This document shows, piece after piece, positions 11,361-21,158 of a DNA stretch of 64,000 bases. The notes under the pieces are model-generated. The model was not told where the DNA came from, made no database searches, and saw nothing but the letters and a program-made list of their open reading frames with translations. The stretch comes from an uncultured Hyphomicrobiales bacterium. GTDB taxonomy: Bacteria > Pseudomonadota > Alphaproteobacteria > Rhizobiales > Beijerinckiaceae. The stretch spans positions 1 to 64,000 of the forward strand of contig CAINNX010000079.1 in assembly GCA_903851305.1 (NCBI GenBank), in the 5' to 3' direction. A program made the position numbers and the translations under genes. The number at the start of each line of letters is the position of its first letter. Positions within the stretch are counted from its first letter, which is position 1.

Positions 11361-11395
11361 AAAAAAACCTCGCTGACGGGGCCAGCGAGGTTTTT
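11361..11395 (-). terminator. Rho-independent terminator of the parvulin gene
   Basis: AAAAACCTCGCTG (11363-11375) pairs perfectly with CAGCGAGGTTTTT (11383-11395) around a seven-base loop, a 13-bp stem. Read leftward it ends in a run of T residues. It sits between the leftward PpiC gene stop and the argJ start. Confidence 0.9.
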
Positions 11396-11416
11396 AAGCT
11401 GTTTTGTTACACACGC

Positions 11417-12244
11417 TTATTTGGCCGGGGCAGCAGGCGCATCCATCTTTTCGATCTTGGCGCCATCGCGCAGTTTCAGCACGCGGTCAGACTGGGCCTT
11501 CTGTACCACATAGGCGCGCACCTGATCCTTGACGGCATCAAAGGCCGGGAAAGCCTTGGCGCGCTTGTCCTCGAGCTTGATCACATGCCAGCCAAACTGG
11601 CTCTTCACCGGCTCCGAAAGCTGGCCCTTCGCCAGTTTGAAAGCAGCCTCTGAGAATTCCGGGACCATGCGATCTGCCGTAAACCAACCCAGATCACCCC
11701 CCTTGGAGCCGGGGTCCTTGGAGACCTCATCAGCGACCTTGGCAAAATCCTCACCCGCCTTGAGGCGCTTCAGGGCAGCCTTGGCCTCATCTTCGCTGGC
11801 CAGGAGAATATGGCGCGCATGGGCTTCCGTATCGGCCTTTTGCTGGCCCGCCACTTCATCATAGGCCTTCTTCAATTCAGCTTCGGTGGAAGCCGCCTGG
11901 GCAATTTTGCCGAAAAAGGCATCCATCAGGGCCTTGTCGCGCTGATAGGACATGCGGCGGGCAAAATCCGCCCCCTCGCCCATTTTATCAGCCTCGGCCT
12001 GACGTGCTGCGATCTTCAAATCAATAAGATATTCAAGAACATAGCTCTCTTGCTCGAGAGGTGGCACCTGCACCAGCGAGCCGCCCATATCCTCCATAGC
12101 GATCTTCACATCATCGTCTGTGATGTCGACGCCATTGACCTTGGCCAGCACCTTGGCCTGAGCCAACGGGGCGGCCAGCAGAAGGGTGGCCAACAGGCCA
12201 GAAAACAGGGCTGCGCCAAAGGCACCGCGCGGGGTCAAACTCAT
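11417..12244 (-). CDS. Parvulin-type peptidyl-prolyl cis-trans isomerase (periplasmic foldase)
   Basis: A PpiC/SurA-like chaperone that helps exported proteins fold. The chosen ATG at 12244 yields MSLTPRGAFGAALFSG and a hydrophobic signal peptide ending APLAQA at about residue 30; GGAG lies upstream. The track's longer form from 12349 adds residues without signal-peptide character. An N-terminal helical segment (KVNGVDITDDDVKIAMEDMG) precedes the parvulin domain at about 135-225, with HARHILLASEDEA and FGWHVIKLEDKR. The mature protein is 245 residues. It is divergent from secA, consistent with roles in protein export, though that link is only positional. Confidence 0.92.
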   Translation of the reverse strand: MSLTPRGAFGAALFSGLLATLLLAAPLAQAKVLAKVNGVDITDDDVKIAMEDMGGSLVQVPPLEQESYVLEYLIDLKIAARQAEADKMGEGADFARRMSYQRDKALMDAFFGKIAQAASTEAELKKAYDEVAGQQKADTEAHARHILLASEDEAKAALKRLKAGEDFAKVADEVSKDPGSKGGDLGWFTADRMVPEFSEAAFKLAKGQLSEPVKSQFGWHVIKLEDKRAKAFPAFDAVKDQVRAYVVQKAQSDRVLKLRDGAKIEKMDAPAAPAK

Positions 12245-12554
12245 CGGGGCTATCTCCGTCAGCGGGCCATCCCGCGAGTCGGCCGGTAAATTGGTCGAAA
12301 CAGAGGGGCGAGGCAAGGCCAAAGCCGCGCCGGTGCCCGTGCGACACATTGGTCACCCAAGGAGGCCGTTACATTGACAAGGCGGGGGGGCGATCTTATC
12401 TCTGCGACCAGTCATTTCCCGCTTTTTCGCCTGATGGAAGCCGGCCTTGTTGGCCCGGAAAATCAGGTGGTTTGGCGTGTCTTCGCCCATCAGGGTTGAT
12501 GGCACGGGGAAGCGGCACGGGAGAGCTCCCGCGCCCGCGCAGAAAGGTCCATGA

Positions 12555-15308
12555 ATGTTCGGTGCACTTGCGAAGAAGATTTTCGGCTCGGCCAACGACC
12601 GCCGGCTCAAGACCTACGCACCGAAGGTTCTGGCCATTGCGGCCCTTGAAGCCGAGGTCCAGAAACTTTCAGACGATGAGTTGCGCGCCCGCACGGATGC
12701 GTTCCGCGCAGACCTCGCCAATGGCAAGACACTCGACGATCTACTTGTGCCCGCTTTCGCCACTGTGCGCGAAGCCGCGCGCCGCGTGCTGGGACAGCGC
12801 CACTTCGATGTGCAGATGCTGGGCGGTATGGTGCTGCATGAAGGTGCCATCGCCGAAATGCGCACGGGCGAAGGCAAGACACTCGTTGCCACACTCGCCA
12901 CCTATCTCAACGCACTTGCTGGCAAAGGCGTGCATGTCGTCACGGTGAATGATTATCTGGCGCGCCGCGACGCCGAATGGATGGGGCGAGTTTACAAGTT
13001 TCTTGGCCTCACCGTCGGCATCATTGTGCATGGCCTTGATGATGAGCAGCGCCGCGAGGCCTATGCCTGCGACATTACTTACGGCACCAACAACGAATTC
13101 GGTTTCGACTATCTGCGCGACAATATGAAATATGAGCTCGGACAAATGGTCCAGCGCGGGCATGCTTTTGCCATTGTCGACGAAGTGGATTCGATCCTAG
13201 TTGATGAGGCGCGTACGCCGCTCATCATCTCTGGCCCCTCGGACGACAAGTCCGAGCTTTACAATTCCATCGATAAGCTGATCCCGAGCCTTGTTCCGGA
13301 AGATTACGAGCTCGATGAAAAGCAGCGCACGGTCAATCTGACGGAAGCGGGCAATGAACATATTGAAGAGTTGCTGCGCACAGCTGGCCTGCTGCAAGAA
13401 GGCTCGCTCTATGAAGCCATCAACGTGACCATTGTGCACCACGTGCAGCAAGGCTTGAAAGCGCACACACTCTTCCAGCGCGACAAAGATTATATCGTTC
13501 GCAACAATGAAGTCGTGATCATCGACGAATTCACTGGTCGCATGATGCCGGGCCGCCGCTATTCGGAAGGTCTGCACCAAGCGCTCGAAGCCAAGGAATC
13601 CGTGCAGGTTCAGCCGGAAAATGTGACGCTCGCGTCCATCACCTTCCAGAATTATTTCCGCCTCTACAAGAAGCTTGCCGGCATGACCGGCACGGCATCG
13701 ACCGAGGCTGATGAATTTGCAGAAATCTACAATCTCGATGTCATTGATATCCCGACCAACCGTCCGGTGCAGCGTCTTGATGAAGATGATGAAGTCTATC
13801 GCACGGGCGCTGAAAAGCTGAAGGCCATTGTGCGTGAGATTGAAGCCGCCAGTCAGAAGATGCAGCCAATGCTGGTGGGCACAACCTCGATTGAAAAATC
13901 CGAGCAGCTCGCAGACTTCCTGATCTCGCAAGGCTACAAGCAGATCGACTTCTCGCAGCCCGCCGCTTTGCAAAAACTCTATGTCGGGGCGCGCTCCGGC
14001 AAGCCATCGAAACTCTTTGCCGTCCTCAACGCCCGCTTCCATGAACAGGAAGCCTATATTGTGGCGGAAGCTGGCGTGCCTGGCGCGATTACAGTTGCCA
14101 CCAATATGGCGGGCCGCGGCACAGACATTCAGCTTGGCGGCAATGTTGAAATGCGCGTGACGCAGGAATGCAATGGCCTTGAAGGCGATGCACGCGTAGC
14201 CAAAGAAGCCGAGATCCGCGCTGAAATCGCAACCTTCCGCGAAATGGCGCTGGCGGCTGGTGGTCTCTACATCATCGGCACGGAACGCCATGAGAGCCGT
14301 CGTATTGATAACCAGCTGCGCGGCCGCGGTGGTCGGCAAGGCGATCCGGGACGCTCGAAATTCTTCCTGTCACTGCAAGATGATCTGATGCGCATTTTCG
14401 GCTCGGATCGTATGGATTCGATGCTGGTGAAGCTTGGCCTCAAGGAAGACGAAGCGATTGTTCATCCGTGGATAAACAAGGCGCTCGAAAAAGCGCAGCA
14501 GAAAGTCGAAGCGCGCAATTTCGATACGCGCAAAAACATTTTGAAATACGACAATGTCATGAACGACCAGCGCAAGGTCGTGTTTGAACAGCGCCGCGAA
14601 ATGATGGCGCAGGATTCGCTCGAAGAAACCATCAGCAATATGCGCGCCAATGCGATCGACGATCTGGTCGCACGCCACATGCCAGCGGACTCCTATCCGG
14701 AGACATGGGCCGTGGCAGAGCTCGCCGAAGATATTCGCCAACTCGTCAACCTTGAACTCCCCGTAGCCGATTGGGCCAAGGAAGAAGGCATTGGCACAGA
14801 AGAAATGACGGAGCGCCTACATAAAGCAGCTGATGAGGCCTATGCCGCACGCATCGAGCGCAACACGCCTGACGTCATGCGCTATGTAGAAAAGCAGATC
14901 TGCCTGCAGGTGCTCGATCATTTCTGGCGCGAGCATCTCGTGCAGCTGGACCATCTGCGCCAAGTGATCGGCTGGCGCGGCTATGCACAGCGCGATCCGC
15001 TGAATGAATACAAGTCGGAAGCTTTTGAACTGTTCAACGGACTGATCAATCGCTGGCATGAAATGACAACGCATCAATTGCTGCGTGTCGAAGTTTCATT
15101 TGAGCAGCCTGCACCCACACCCGAAGAACAAGCCTCGTTTGATGCCGCCAACGCAGAAACCGCATCTGACGCATTGTCATCACCTTATGTGCCTGCAGTG
15201 CCACGCGACACCAATGACCCTGCCAGCTGGGGTCGTGTCAGCCGTAATGAAGCCTGTCCTTGTGGCTCTGGAAAAAAATACAAGCACTGTCATGGTGTGC
15301 TTGTTTAA
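12555..15308 (+). CDS. secA: Preprotein translocase ATPase SecA
   Basis: The motor that pushes unfolded preproteins through SecYEG. The 917-residue protein has the DEAD motor NBD1 with Walker A GEGKT at about 105-109 and [13 protein letters not shown], the preprotein-binding domain, NBD2 with [15 protein letters not shown], a helical scaffold, and a C-terminal zinc-binding SecB/lipid-contact motif [14 protein letters not shown]. Length and domain order are standard for Hyphomicrobiales. The gene ends four bases before the convergent methyltransferase gene stop, with no terminator visible. Confidence 0.99.
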   Translation: MFGALAKKIFGSANDRRLKTYAPKVLAIAALEAEVQKLSDDELRARTDAFRADLANGKTLDDLLVPAFATVREAARRVLGQRHFDVQMLGGMVLHEGAIAEMRTGEGKTLVATLATYLNALAGKGVHVVTVNDYLARRDAEWMGRVYKFLGLTVGIIVHGLDDEQRREAYACDITYGTNNEFGFDYLRDNMKYELGQMVQRGHAFAIVDEVDSILVDEARTPLIISGPSDDKSELYNSIDKLIPSLVPEDYELDEKQRTVNLTEAGNEHIEELLRTAGLLQEGSLYEAINVTIVHHVQQGLKAHTLFQRDKDYIVRNNEVVIIDEFTGRMMPGRRYSEGLHQALEAKESVQVQPENVTLASITFQNYFRLYKKLAGMTGTASTEADEFAEIYNLDVIDIPTNRPVQRLDEDDEVYRTGAEKLKAIVREIEAASQKMQPMLVGTTSIEKSEQLADFLISQGYKQIDFSQPAALQKLYVGARSGKPSKLFAVLNARFHEQEAYIVAEAGVPGAITVATNMAGRGTDIQLGGNVEMRVTQECNGLEGDARVAKEAEIRAEIATFREMALAAGGLYIIGTERHESRRIDNQLRGRGGRQGDPGRSKFFLSLQDDLMRIFGSDRMDSMLVKLGLKEDEAIVHPWINKALEKAQQKVEARNFDTRKNILKYDNVMNDQRKVVFEQRREMMAQDSLEETISNMRANAIDDLVARHMPADSYPETWAVAELAEDIRQLVNLELPVADWAKEEGIGTEEMTERLHKAADEAYAARIERNTPDVMRYVEKQICLQVLDHFWREHLVQLDHLRQVIGWRGYAQRDPLNEYKSEAFELFNGLINRWHEMTTHQLLRVEVSFEQPAPTPEEQASFDAANAETASDALSSPYVPAVPRDTNDPASWGRVSRNEACPCGSGKKYKHCHGVLV

Positions 15309-15312
15309 TGCG

Positions 15313-15942
15313 TTACAGCTTCTCAATGTAAATTTGTCGTTGCGGGGCGGGTAAAACACGCAACTGCCGGAAGTACAAATTGATGAAAGCATCAATGGCA
15401 GGTTTGGGAATGCGCAGCATATCGATCCCGCCCGGCAAGACTTCCGCCCAGAGATAATCGTCAAAGGCCATAATTCCGCCTGCGCGTAACAGGCGAAAAG
15501 CCAGCACCGCATCCGCCAGAACATCGGGCGCCTGATGCGAGCCATCAATATAGATGAAATCAAAATAGGATTCATAACCCTGCACAAAAAGCTGCGCGAG
15601 GGCGAAATCCGAACGGCTTTTGTGAATCCGCAAATCCACCTGATGGGGCACGCTGTGGCAGGCTGCTTTGGTGTTTCTGAGAAAGCGTTGTTCAACAAGA
15701 GGCATGTTGGCCCCATCGTGTTCAATGCCACCTTGCCAGGTGTCGATACAATGCAGCTCACAAGCCTCGCGCGCGCCCTGTGTTTCGATCAGAAAACACG
15801 TGCTCTGTCCCTCGAAAGAACCAACTTCCAGTATTTTGACAGGTCGCAATTGCGCCAGAATCTGGGACCAGGCCGGTTTGGCATGAGCAAACCAATCATT
15901 TGAAAATTCATACGTCGGCGGTGCGCTGTTGGCGAAACTCAT
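15313..15942 (-). CDS. Class I SAM-dependent methyltransferase-like protein
   Basis: The Rossmann-type motif I ILEVGSFEGQS is at about residues 36-46 of the shorter form, followed by CIDTWQGG and by DFIYIDGSHQAPDVLADAVL and GGIMAFDDYLW, the layout of the Methyltransf_24 group. Some members act on sugars or are encoded near glycan genes; no substrate can be inferred here. The track extends to 16062, but MSFANSAPPTYEF at 15942 looks like the true N-terminus (209 residues); neither start has a strong ribosome site. It converges on secA. Confidence 0.75.
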   Translation of the reverse strand: MSFANSAPPTYEFSNDWFAHAKPAWSQILAQLRPVKILEVGSFEGQSTCFLIETQGAREACELHCIDTWQGGIEHDGANMPLVEQRFLRNTKAACHSVPHQVDLRIHKSRSDFALAQLFVQGYESYFDFIYIDGSHQAPDVLADAVLAFRLLRAGGIMAFDDYLWAEVLPGGIDMLRIPKPAIDAFINLYFRQLRVLPAPQRQIYIEKL

Positions 15943-16137
15943 AAAAAAATCCGGACTTGAAAAAGGCGTGATGAAAGGCTGAAACGATAACCGGAACGGG
16001 CCGCCGCTCCAAGCAGACGCATCGTCAGCTTGGGCCAAAATGAATACCCGCTGAACGAACAAGCCACTATCTGTTCAGAATCATTCAGCTATTATCACTT
16101 TAACAACCCGGGAGACCGGGCCCCGAGGAGACAGACC

Positions 16138-16488
16138 ATGACCAAGATCCGTAAAGTCCTCACTGGAACAATTGCCGCTCTGGCGCTGGGTGCCACTGTG
16201 CTGACGTCTGTCAGTCCGGCGAATGCTGATTGGCGGAGCCAGCGCCACAATGGTGGCGGTAGACGCGGAGGCGGCAATGGCGGTGCGATTGCTGCTGGCA
16301 TTATCGGCGGCTTGGCGTTAGGCGCTTTGGCTGCCGGTGCGGCGCGTTCACAAACCCGCACCTATTATGCGCCGGCCCCCGCATATGAGCCCGTCTATGT
16401 TCCTGACGAATGCTACGACGTTGAAAAGCGTGTCTACAATCGCTGGGGCCAGTTTGTCGGCTATCGCATGGTGACCGTCTGCGAGTGA
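16138..16488 (+). CDS. Small secreted glycine-zipper protein, unknown function
   Basis: The 116-residue product begins MTKIRKVLTGTIAALALGAT with a signal peptide that ends near NAD (about residue 31). A glycine-rich basic stretch (GGGRRGGGNGG) and a hydrophobic glycine zipper AAGIIGGLALGALAAGAA follow, then a tyrosine/proline segment and a C-terminus with two cysteines, CYDVEKRVYNRWGQ to VTVCE, that could form a disulfide. Such short periplasmic or envelope proteins recur in Hyphomicrobiales without known function. The ATG at 16138 has CGAGGAG upstream; the track start at 16030 is upstream of that. Confidence 0.85.
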   Translation: MTKIRKVLTGTIAALALGATVLTSVSPANADWRSQRHNGGGRRGGGNGGAIAAGIIGGLALGALAAGAARSQTRTYYAPAPAYEPVYVPDECYDVEKRVYNRWGQFVGYRMVTVCE

Positions 16489-16495
16489 GCCTGTC

Positions 16496-17455
16496 TCACT
16501 CGCCCTTGATCTGATTGTCGCGCACAACCTTGCCCCAAAATTCGACCTCTTTGGCAAAGAAGGGTGCGAAGTCTTTGGGGCCCTGCAGAAGCAATGTCAT
16601 TTGCTGCGTCTCCTGCAGGCGCTGACTGACAGCTGGCATGGTCAACACATCGCGCAAGGCTGCATAGGTTTCATTCACAATCGGTTCGGGCGTGCCCTTG
16701 GGCGCGAAAAAGCCCCACCAAGCTTCAGCCAGAAAATCAGGGAAGCCGCTTTCGGCTGTGGTTGGCGCATCAGGCAGACTTTTCAGTCGCTGCGGTCCCA
16801 TCTGCATAATGGGGCGCAAACTGCCGGCTTGAATCTGTGGAAGCAAAGCGGCGACCGATGCGCAAATCAAATCGATATGCCCGCCAATCGCATCATTGAT
16901 TGCAGGTCCGGCACCTCTGTAGGGCACATGGTTGAGGGCAGCTTGCGCTTTACGCCCCAACATGACCATGGCGAGATGTCCGCTGCTGCCGGGGCCTGAT
17001 GTGCCGTAAGAAACCGGCGTTGTTTTGGCCGCCGCAATCACATCAGCAAAATTCTTGAACGGCTTGTTGGTGCTGGTGGCGACAATATAAGGCGCCTTGC
17101 CGACCAGCATGACGGGCACGAGATCTTTTTCAACATCAAGTGGCGGGCGCTCCAGCAAAGCTGGAATGGTAGAATGGGAATCGAACGTCGCCATCAACGT
17201 CAGGCCATCGGGAGCTGATTTGGCCGCCTGCGCTGCGCCAATGGCACCATTGGCACCCGCCTTGTTTTCAATGATCACAGTGGCGTTGAGCCGCTCCTGC
17301 AAACCCTCCTGCATGACGCGCGCCAGTGTGTCGACTGAACCGCCGGGTGGAAACGGCACGATTAAATTGATCTGCTTGCGCGATTGAGCAAATGACGCAT
17401 GGACGCTCAGGCCCGAAAGCAGACCCGCCGTAACAAGGCGACGCGTGAAAAGCAT
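16496..17455 (-). CDS. TctC-family periplasmic substrate-binding protein (TTT transporter)
   Basis: A Bug/TctC binding protein of 319 residues. The signal peptide is MLFTRRLVTAGLLSGLSVHA ending at SFAQ; the ligand-loop pattern INLIVPFPPGGSVDTLARVM and the second loop IENKAGANGAIGAAQAAK are typical, as are YGTSGPGSSGHLAMVML and HVPYRGAGPAINDAIGGHID. It is more canonical (about 300 residues mature) than the 6743 and 30280 paralogues. It follows the L,D-transpeptidase gene by about 100 bases on the same strand; no permease gene adjoins. Ligand unknown. Confidence 0.93.
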   Translation of the reverse strand: MLFTRRLVTAGLLSGLSVHASFAQSRKQINLIVPFPPGGSVDTLARVMQEGLQERLNATVIIENKAGANGAIGAAQAAKSAPDGLTLMATFDSHSTIPALLERPPLDVEKDLVPVMLVGKAPYIVATSTNKPFKNFADVIAAAKTTPVSYGTSGPGSSGHLAMVMLGRKAQAALNHVPYRGAGPAINDAIGGHIDLICASVAALLPQIQAGSLRPIMQMGPQRLKSLPDAPTTAESGFPDFLAEAWWGFFAPKGTPEPIVNETYAALRDVLTMPAVSQRLQETQQMTLLLQGPKDFAPFFAKEVEFWGKVVRDNQIKGE

Positions 17456-17557
17456 AACAACCCCCCGTGCAAAGCCGTTCCAGCGGCCCTTCTTCGCATC
17501 TACGCAAAGAAAGGTCAGACTGGATGATACGACCTTAGGTGGTTGCCCTCAGAAAGC

Positions 17558-18892
17558 TTAGTTACGAGACGTCAGCCCATTGCCAAGGATGGGAGCCGAG
17601 CCTGCAGCCATTCGCACAGAGTGGGCCGGCGAAATGGAAGCCTGCGGCTTGCCGTCAAGCAAGGCACGAGGACGAGGCACCGGCAGCGGCATGGGTTGAG
17701 CGATGGCGGAGGTTGTGCCCTCAGCCTTCGTCTCCCCGAAGATTGAGAAGCCCAACCATTTTTGCATCGAGCCCGTATCGTCTGAAGCTGCTTCAGCCGG
17801 TTTTGCAGATGGCGTAGCCGCTTTCGCTGCGGTGGTCACAGCCACAGCGGATGGGATTGCCGGCGCGTCCGCCTTGGCCATCTGCGTAGAGAGCGGGCGA
17901 CCTTGCGCATCCAGCGGAATTTCGCGCGGGGCTTCAGCGAGAGCTTCAGGGCGACTCACTTCCATCACATGCGCCATGGCAGGATGCTGACCACCATCAT
18001 TATAGACGAGCTTGATCGGTGTGACGCCGCGATTGACGAGCTCGGCGACTTTCTGATCATCCGCCTGACGCTTTTGGGCAACGAGCACATCAACATTGGG
18101 ATCGGTGGCGAGCGGCGGGCACGCCGCGTTCACATCCAGTCGCTGACCATTGGCTGCGCCATCAAAAACATAACGGCGGCCGCAGAAATTGATTTGTGGT
18201 TCGCGCTTGGTGACATCAAACCGATCCATGCCTTCTTTCAGCTGACGCCAGAAAGCCATGTTGGGATCAAGACGATGCTTGGCGAGATTGTCGGGCGTCA
18301 TACGGAAGGGCATGGACTGCATTTGAATAGCGCGTTGGCCGCCCGCAAATGCCTCACGTGCAATGGCGTAAATCTCTTCGATCTGCTCATCCGTCATCGA
18401 GAAGCAACCGGCTGACGAACAGGCGCCATGCACCATGATGCTGCCGCCCGTAAAGCCCTGAGCGCGGTCCAGCGTGTTGGGATAGCCGACGTTGAATGAC
18501 AGATAATAAGCCGAGTTCGGATTCATCTGGCCCGGCGAGATTGTGTAGAAACCTTCCGGCACCTGACGATCACCTTCGCGGCGCTTGGGGCCAAGCTGGC
18601 CAGACCAACGGCACATCGGGAAGGTTTTGATATAGGCGTATTCGCCATTGGCCTTCATCTTCCAGACTTCGAGCTCGGCTTCCTTTTTATAGGCACGGAT
18701 CAGCACAGGCGCGTTTTTCGTTGTGCCGTTCTTTTCCATCAAGGCGAGCGTGTCGGAGGGAATGGCGCGATAGGCTTTGGCACCGGTGCGTGTTTCCTGG
18801 CAGGCCGCAAGCAGACTGGCCGCCAAGGCAATGGCAGCAATCCGCGAAGCCGGACGCGCGAAAGAAAGAAGCTTCTGGCTGGACTGCAACAT
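17558..18892 (-). CDS. L,D-transpeptidase (YkuD/YafK-like) lipoprotein
   Basis: Probably acts on peptidoglycan in the periplasm, forming or cutting L,D bonds. From the ATG at 18892 the protein begins with a lipoprotein signal, ALAASLLAAC, with the lipidated cysteine at about residue 31. The YkuD catalytic motif HGACSSAGC is at about 155-163 (His and Cys present). The closest type is YafK, whose E. coli homologue removes Lpp from peptidoglycan; this fits better than a crosslinker. A long low-complexity Ala/Pro-rich C-terminal tail of about 150 residues follows. The track start at 18949 lies in front of the signal peptide and is less likely. Confidence 0.88.
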   Translation of the reverse strand: MLQSSQKLLSFARPASRIAAIALAASLLAACQETRTGAKAYRAIPSDTLALMEKNGTTKNAPVLIRAYKKEAELEVWKMKANGEYAYIKTFPMCRWSGQLGPKRREGDRQVPEGFYTISPGQMNPNSAYYLSFNVGYPNTLDRAQGFTGGSIMVHGACSSAGCFSMTDEQIEEIYAIAREAFAGGQRAIQMQSMPFRMTPDNLAKHRLDPNMAFWRQLKEGMDRFDVTKREPQINFCGRRYVFDGAANGQRLDVNAACPPLATDPNVDVLVAQKRQADDQKVAELVNRGVTPIKLVYNDGGQHPAMAHVMEVSRPEALAEAPREIPLDAQGRPLSTQMAKADAPAIPSAVAVTTAAKAATPSAKPAEAASDDTGSMQKWLGFSIFGETKAEGTTSAIAQPMPLPVPRPRALLDGKPQASISPAHSVRMAAGSAPILGNGLTSRN

Positions 18893-19028
18893 CGGAACTG
18901 CCCTGAAGAGACGCGACAAGATCAGCCTGCCCCAGCAGACCGTCTTCAAGCCTTACACCAGCTATGTTACGCCTTGGTTACCATATTGCAAAGATGGGGC
19001 TTACCCAGCCGTCCTGCAAGCTGTGACG

Positions 19029-19985
19029 TCAGAGCTTGCGACCCATGGCGAGGAATTTTTCCGCCCTTGCATTGCGAATGGCCTCGGGCGTCAGACCCTT
19101 GAAATCAGCCAAAGCTTTTTCAATGGCATCACCCGCTGCCTTGATCATGGCTGCCGGATTGCGATGGGCACCGCCCGTCGGCTCGGCAATAATGGCGTCG
19201 ATAATGCCGAATTTCAGCAAATCCTGCGCGGTGATCTTCATATTGGTCGCGGCATCCTGACGGCGACCCGAATCGCGCCAAAGGATGGAGGCCGAGGCCT
19301 CGGGCGAGGCCACAGTATAAATGGAATGTTCCAGCATCAGCACGCGGCAGGCTGTGGCAATGGCCACGGCGCCGCCCGAACCGCCTTCTCCCACAATGAC
19401 GGCCACATTGGGCACACCCAGATCAAGACAGGCTTCGGTTGAGCGGGCAATGGCTTCCGCCTGGCCACGTTCTTCCGCATCAATGCCCGGGAAAGCGCCC
19501 GCTGTATCGACCAGCGAGATCACCGGCAGACCGAAACGATCCGCCATTTCCATCAGGCGCACGGCTTTGCGATAGCCTTCCGGGCGCGTCATGCCGAAAT
19601 TATGGCGCAGACGGCTTTCGGTATCGAAACCCTTTTCCTGACCCATCACGCAGACAGAGCGCCCACGGAAACGGCCAAAGCCCGCGACCAGAGCTTCATC
19701 TTCGCCGAATTTGCGGTCACCCGCGAGCGGCGTGAATTCCTCAATCATCTGGGAAATGTAATCGGCAAAATGCGGGCGGTTCTGATGACGGGCAACTTGC
19801 GTCTTCTGCCAAGGCGTGAGGGTCGCATAGAGGTCGGCCAGCGTTTTGGCGGCGCGTGCTTCGAGCTTCTTCAGCTCTTCGCCAATCGCACCCGACGCGT
19901 CTGTCTTCAAGCCGCGAAGCTCGTCGATTTTGGCCTCAAGTTCGGCCACTGGTATTTCAAAATCGAGGTATGACCGCATGCTCAT
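19029..19985 (-). CDS. accA: Acetyl-CoA carboxylase carboxyltransferase subunit alpha
   Basis: With AccD transfers the carboxyl group from biotin carboxyl carrier protein to acetyl-CoA, giving malonyl-CoA for fatty acid synthesis. The 318-residue protein shows MRSYLDFEIPVAELEAKIDEL, the crotonase-like core with FGLPVISLVDTAGAFPGIDAEERGQAEAIARS, and VIGEGGSGGAVAIA-like VIVGEGGSGGAVAIATA. The start may be 19985 or the ATG two codons later (19979). It lies between xerD and the L,D-transpeptidase on the minus strand, an order known in other Hyphomicrobiales. Confidence 0.98.
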   Translation of the reverse strand: MSMRSYLDFEIPVAELEAKIDELRGLKTDASGAIGEELKKLEARAAKTLADLYATLTPWQKTQVARHQNRPHFADYISQMIEEFTPLAGDRKFGEDEALVAGFGRFRGRSVCVMGQEKGFDTESRLRHNFGMTRPEGYRKAVRLMEMADRFGLPVISLVDTAGAFPGIDAEERGQAEAIARSTEACLDLGVPNVAVIVGEGGSGGAVAIATACRVLMLEHSIYTVASPEASASILWRDSGRRQDAATNMKITAQDLLKFGIIDAIIAEPTGGAHRNPAAMIKAAGDAIEKALADFKGLTPEAIRNARAEKFLAMGRKL

Positions 19986-20084
19986 CGCGTTGGCTGGGCC
20001 ACAGGGGCCTGGAACCGGCTAAAGGTCGCCGGAGGTCGGCGGAACCTGTCCATTTCAGGGGTCGAAGTCAAGCAAAACAGGGGC

Positions 20085-21014
20085 TCAGCGGCGTGACAGG
20101 GGATGCAGATCACGCACCATGGCGCGCGTGCGCTCGTCCAGAACATGGGTGTAAATCTGGGTGGTGGAGACATCGGCATGGCCAAGCAGCTCCTGCACCA
20201 CGCGCAAATCAGCCCCGTTTTGCAAAAGATGGCTGGCAAAGGCATGGCGCAACACGTGCGGGCTCACCAGGTCTGTCCGCAGACCCGCCACACCCGCCAG
20301 CAGTTTGAGCTCGCGGGCAAAAACCTGACGGGGCAGATGCCCGCTCTCGCTATCGGCTGGAAATAGCCAGGGTGACTTGGCCAGTGCCGGCCTGAACTCG
20401 CCCAAAAGGGTCAGCCAGACGCCCATGGCGGCCCGGGCCGGTTCTGATAGGGGGACGAGGCGCTCGCGCCCGCCCTTGCCCTTGATGGTCAAGAGCGGCT
20501 CTTTGGCCCGCGCCGCACTGCGCGGCAAGCTCACCAGCTCGGAGACGCGCAAGCCCGTGGCATAGAGGATCTCCAGCAGGCAGGTCAGGCGCGCCGCCTG
20601 CAGACGCTCGGCTGCCGGGCGGGTGCCATCCTCGATGCCCTCGCGCGCCGCCGCCAGCAAAGCATCGACATCGGCCATGGAGAGAACTTTGGGCAGCGGC
20701 CTGCCCCGGCGAGGCCCCTCAATCACAGCCCCGGGATCATCTGTCCGGTGCCCCTCGACATATAAAAACCGGTGAAACTGCCGCACGCAGGACAGGCGCC
20801 GTGCGGTGGAAGTCGCCATAAACCCGCGGGCGGCCAGATTATCGAGCCAAGCGCGCACCGAGGCGGTGAGGGCTGTCATCGGGGTCTGGCCGCGGCTGTC
20901 CAGAAAATCACAATAATCGGCAAGGTCGCGCTCATAGGCGGCCAAAGTGTTGCGCGCCGCGCCGCGTTCGGCAGCGATCATGTCGAGGAACAGACGTCCC
21001 ATCGGGTCCGCGAG
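20085..21014 (-). CDS. xerD: Site-specific tyrosine recombinase XerD
   Basis: Resolves chromosome dimers at dif together with XerC (a XerC homologue is at 43781). The SAM-like N-terminal domain (MGRLFLDMIAAERGAARNTL) precedes a catalytic domain with TGLRVSELVSLP, HVLRHAFASHLLQNGADL, ELLGHADVSTTQIYTH, i.e. the R-H-R-H-Y set is intact. The track extends to 21140 with residues unlike XerD. A GTG at 21014 has GAGAGGA about ten bases upstream; the ATG at 21002 lacks a ribosome site, so the GTG is preferred, with low certainty. It is divergent from the aroK-aroB fusion. Confidence 0.95.
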   Translation of the reverse strand, partial: LADPMGRLFLDMIAAERGAARNTLAAYERDLADYCDFLDSRGQTPMTALTASVRAWLDNLAARGFMATSTARRLSCVRQFHRFLYVEGHRTDDPGAVIEGPRRGRPLPKVLSMADVDALLAAAREGIEDGTRPAAERLQAARLTCLLEILYATGLRVSELVSLPRSAARAKEPLLTIKGKGGRERLVPLSEPARAAMGVWLTLLGEFRPALAKSPWLFPADSESGHLPRQVFARELKLLAGVAGLRTDLVSPHVLRHAFASHLLQNGADLRVVQELLGHADVSTTQIYTHVLDERTRAMVRDLHPLSRR

Positions 21015-21158
21015 CACAAGAATTGTGTCCTCTCTCACAGTGCCAACCACTCCCAAAACCCTGAAAACCAACAGACCAAACCTAAAGGGAATGCCCTTTC
21101 GATCTGATCCTGACGCAGGAGAGCTTAAATTGGCGTTCACGCCATGCTAGGAGAGGCC

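Noticed and set aside
13197-14339. 380-codon minus-strand ORF inside secA
   Set aside because: Antisense to the SecA motor domain, whose motifs are continuous; the product is histidine/alanine-rich with no recognisable family.
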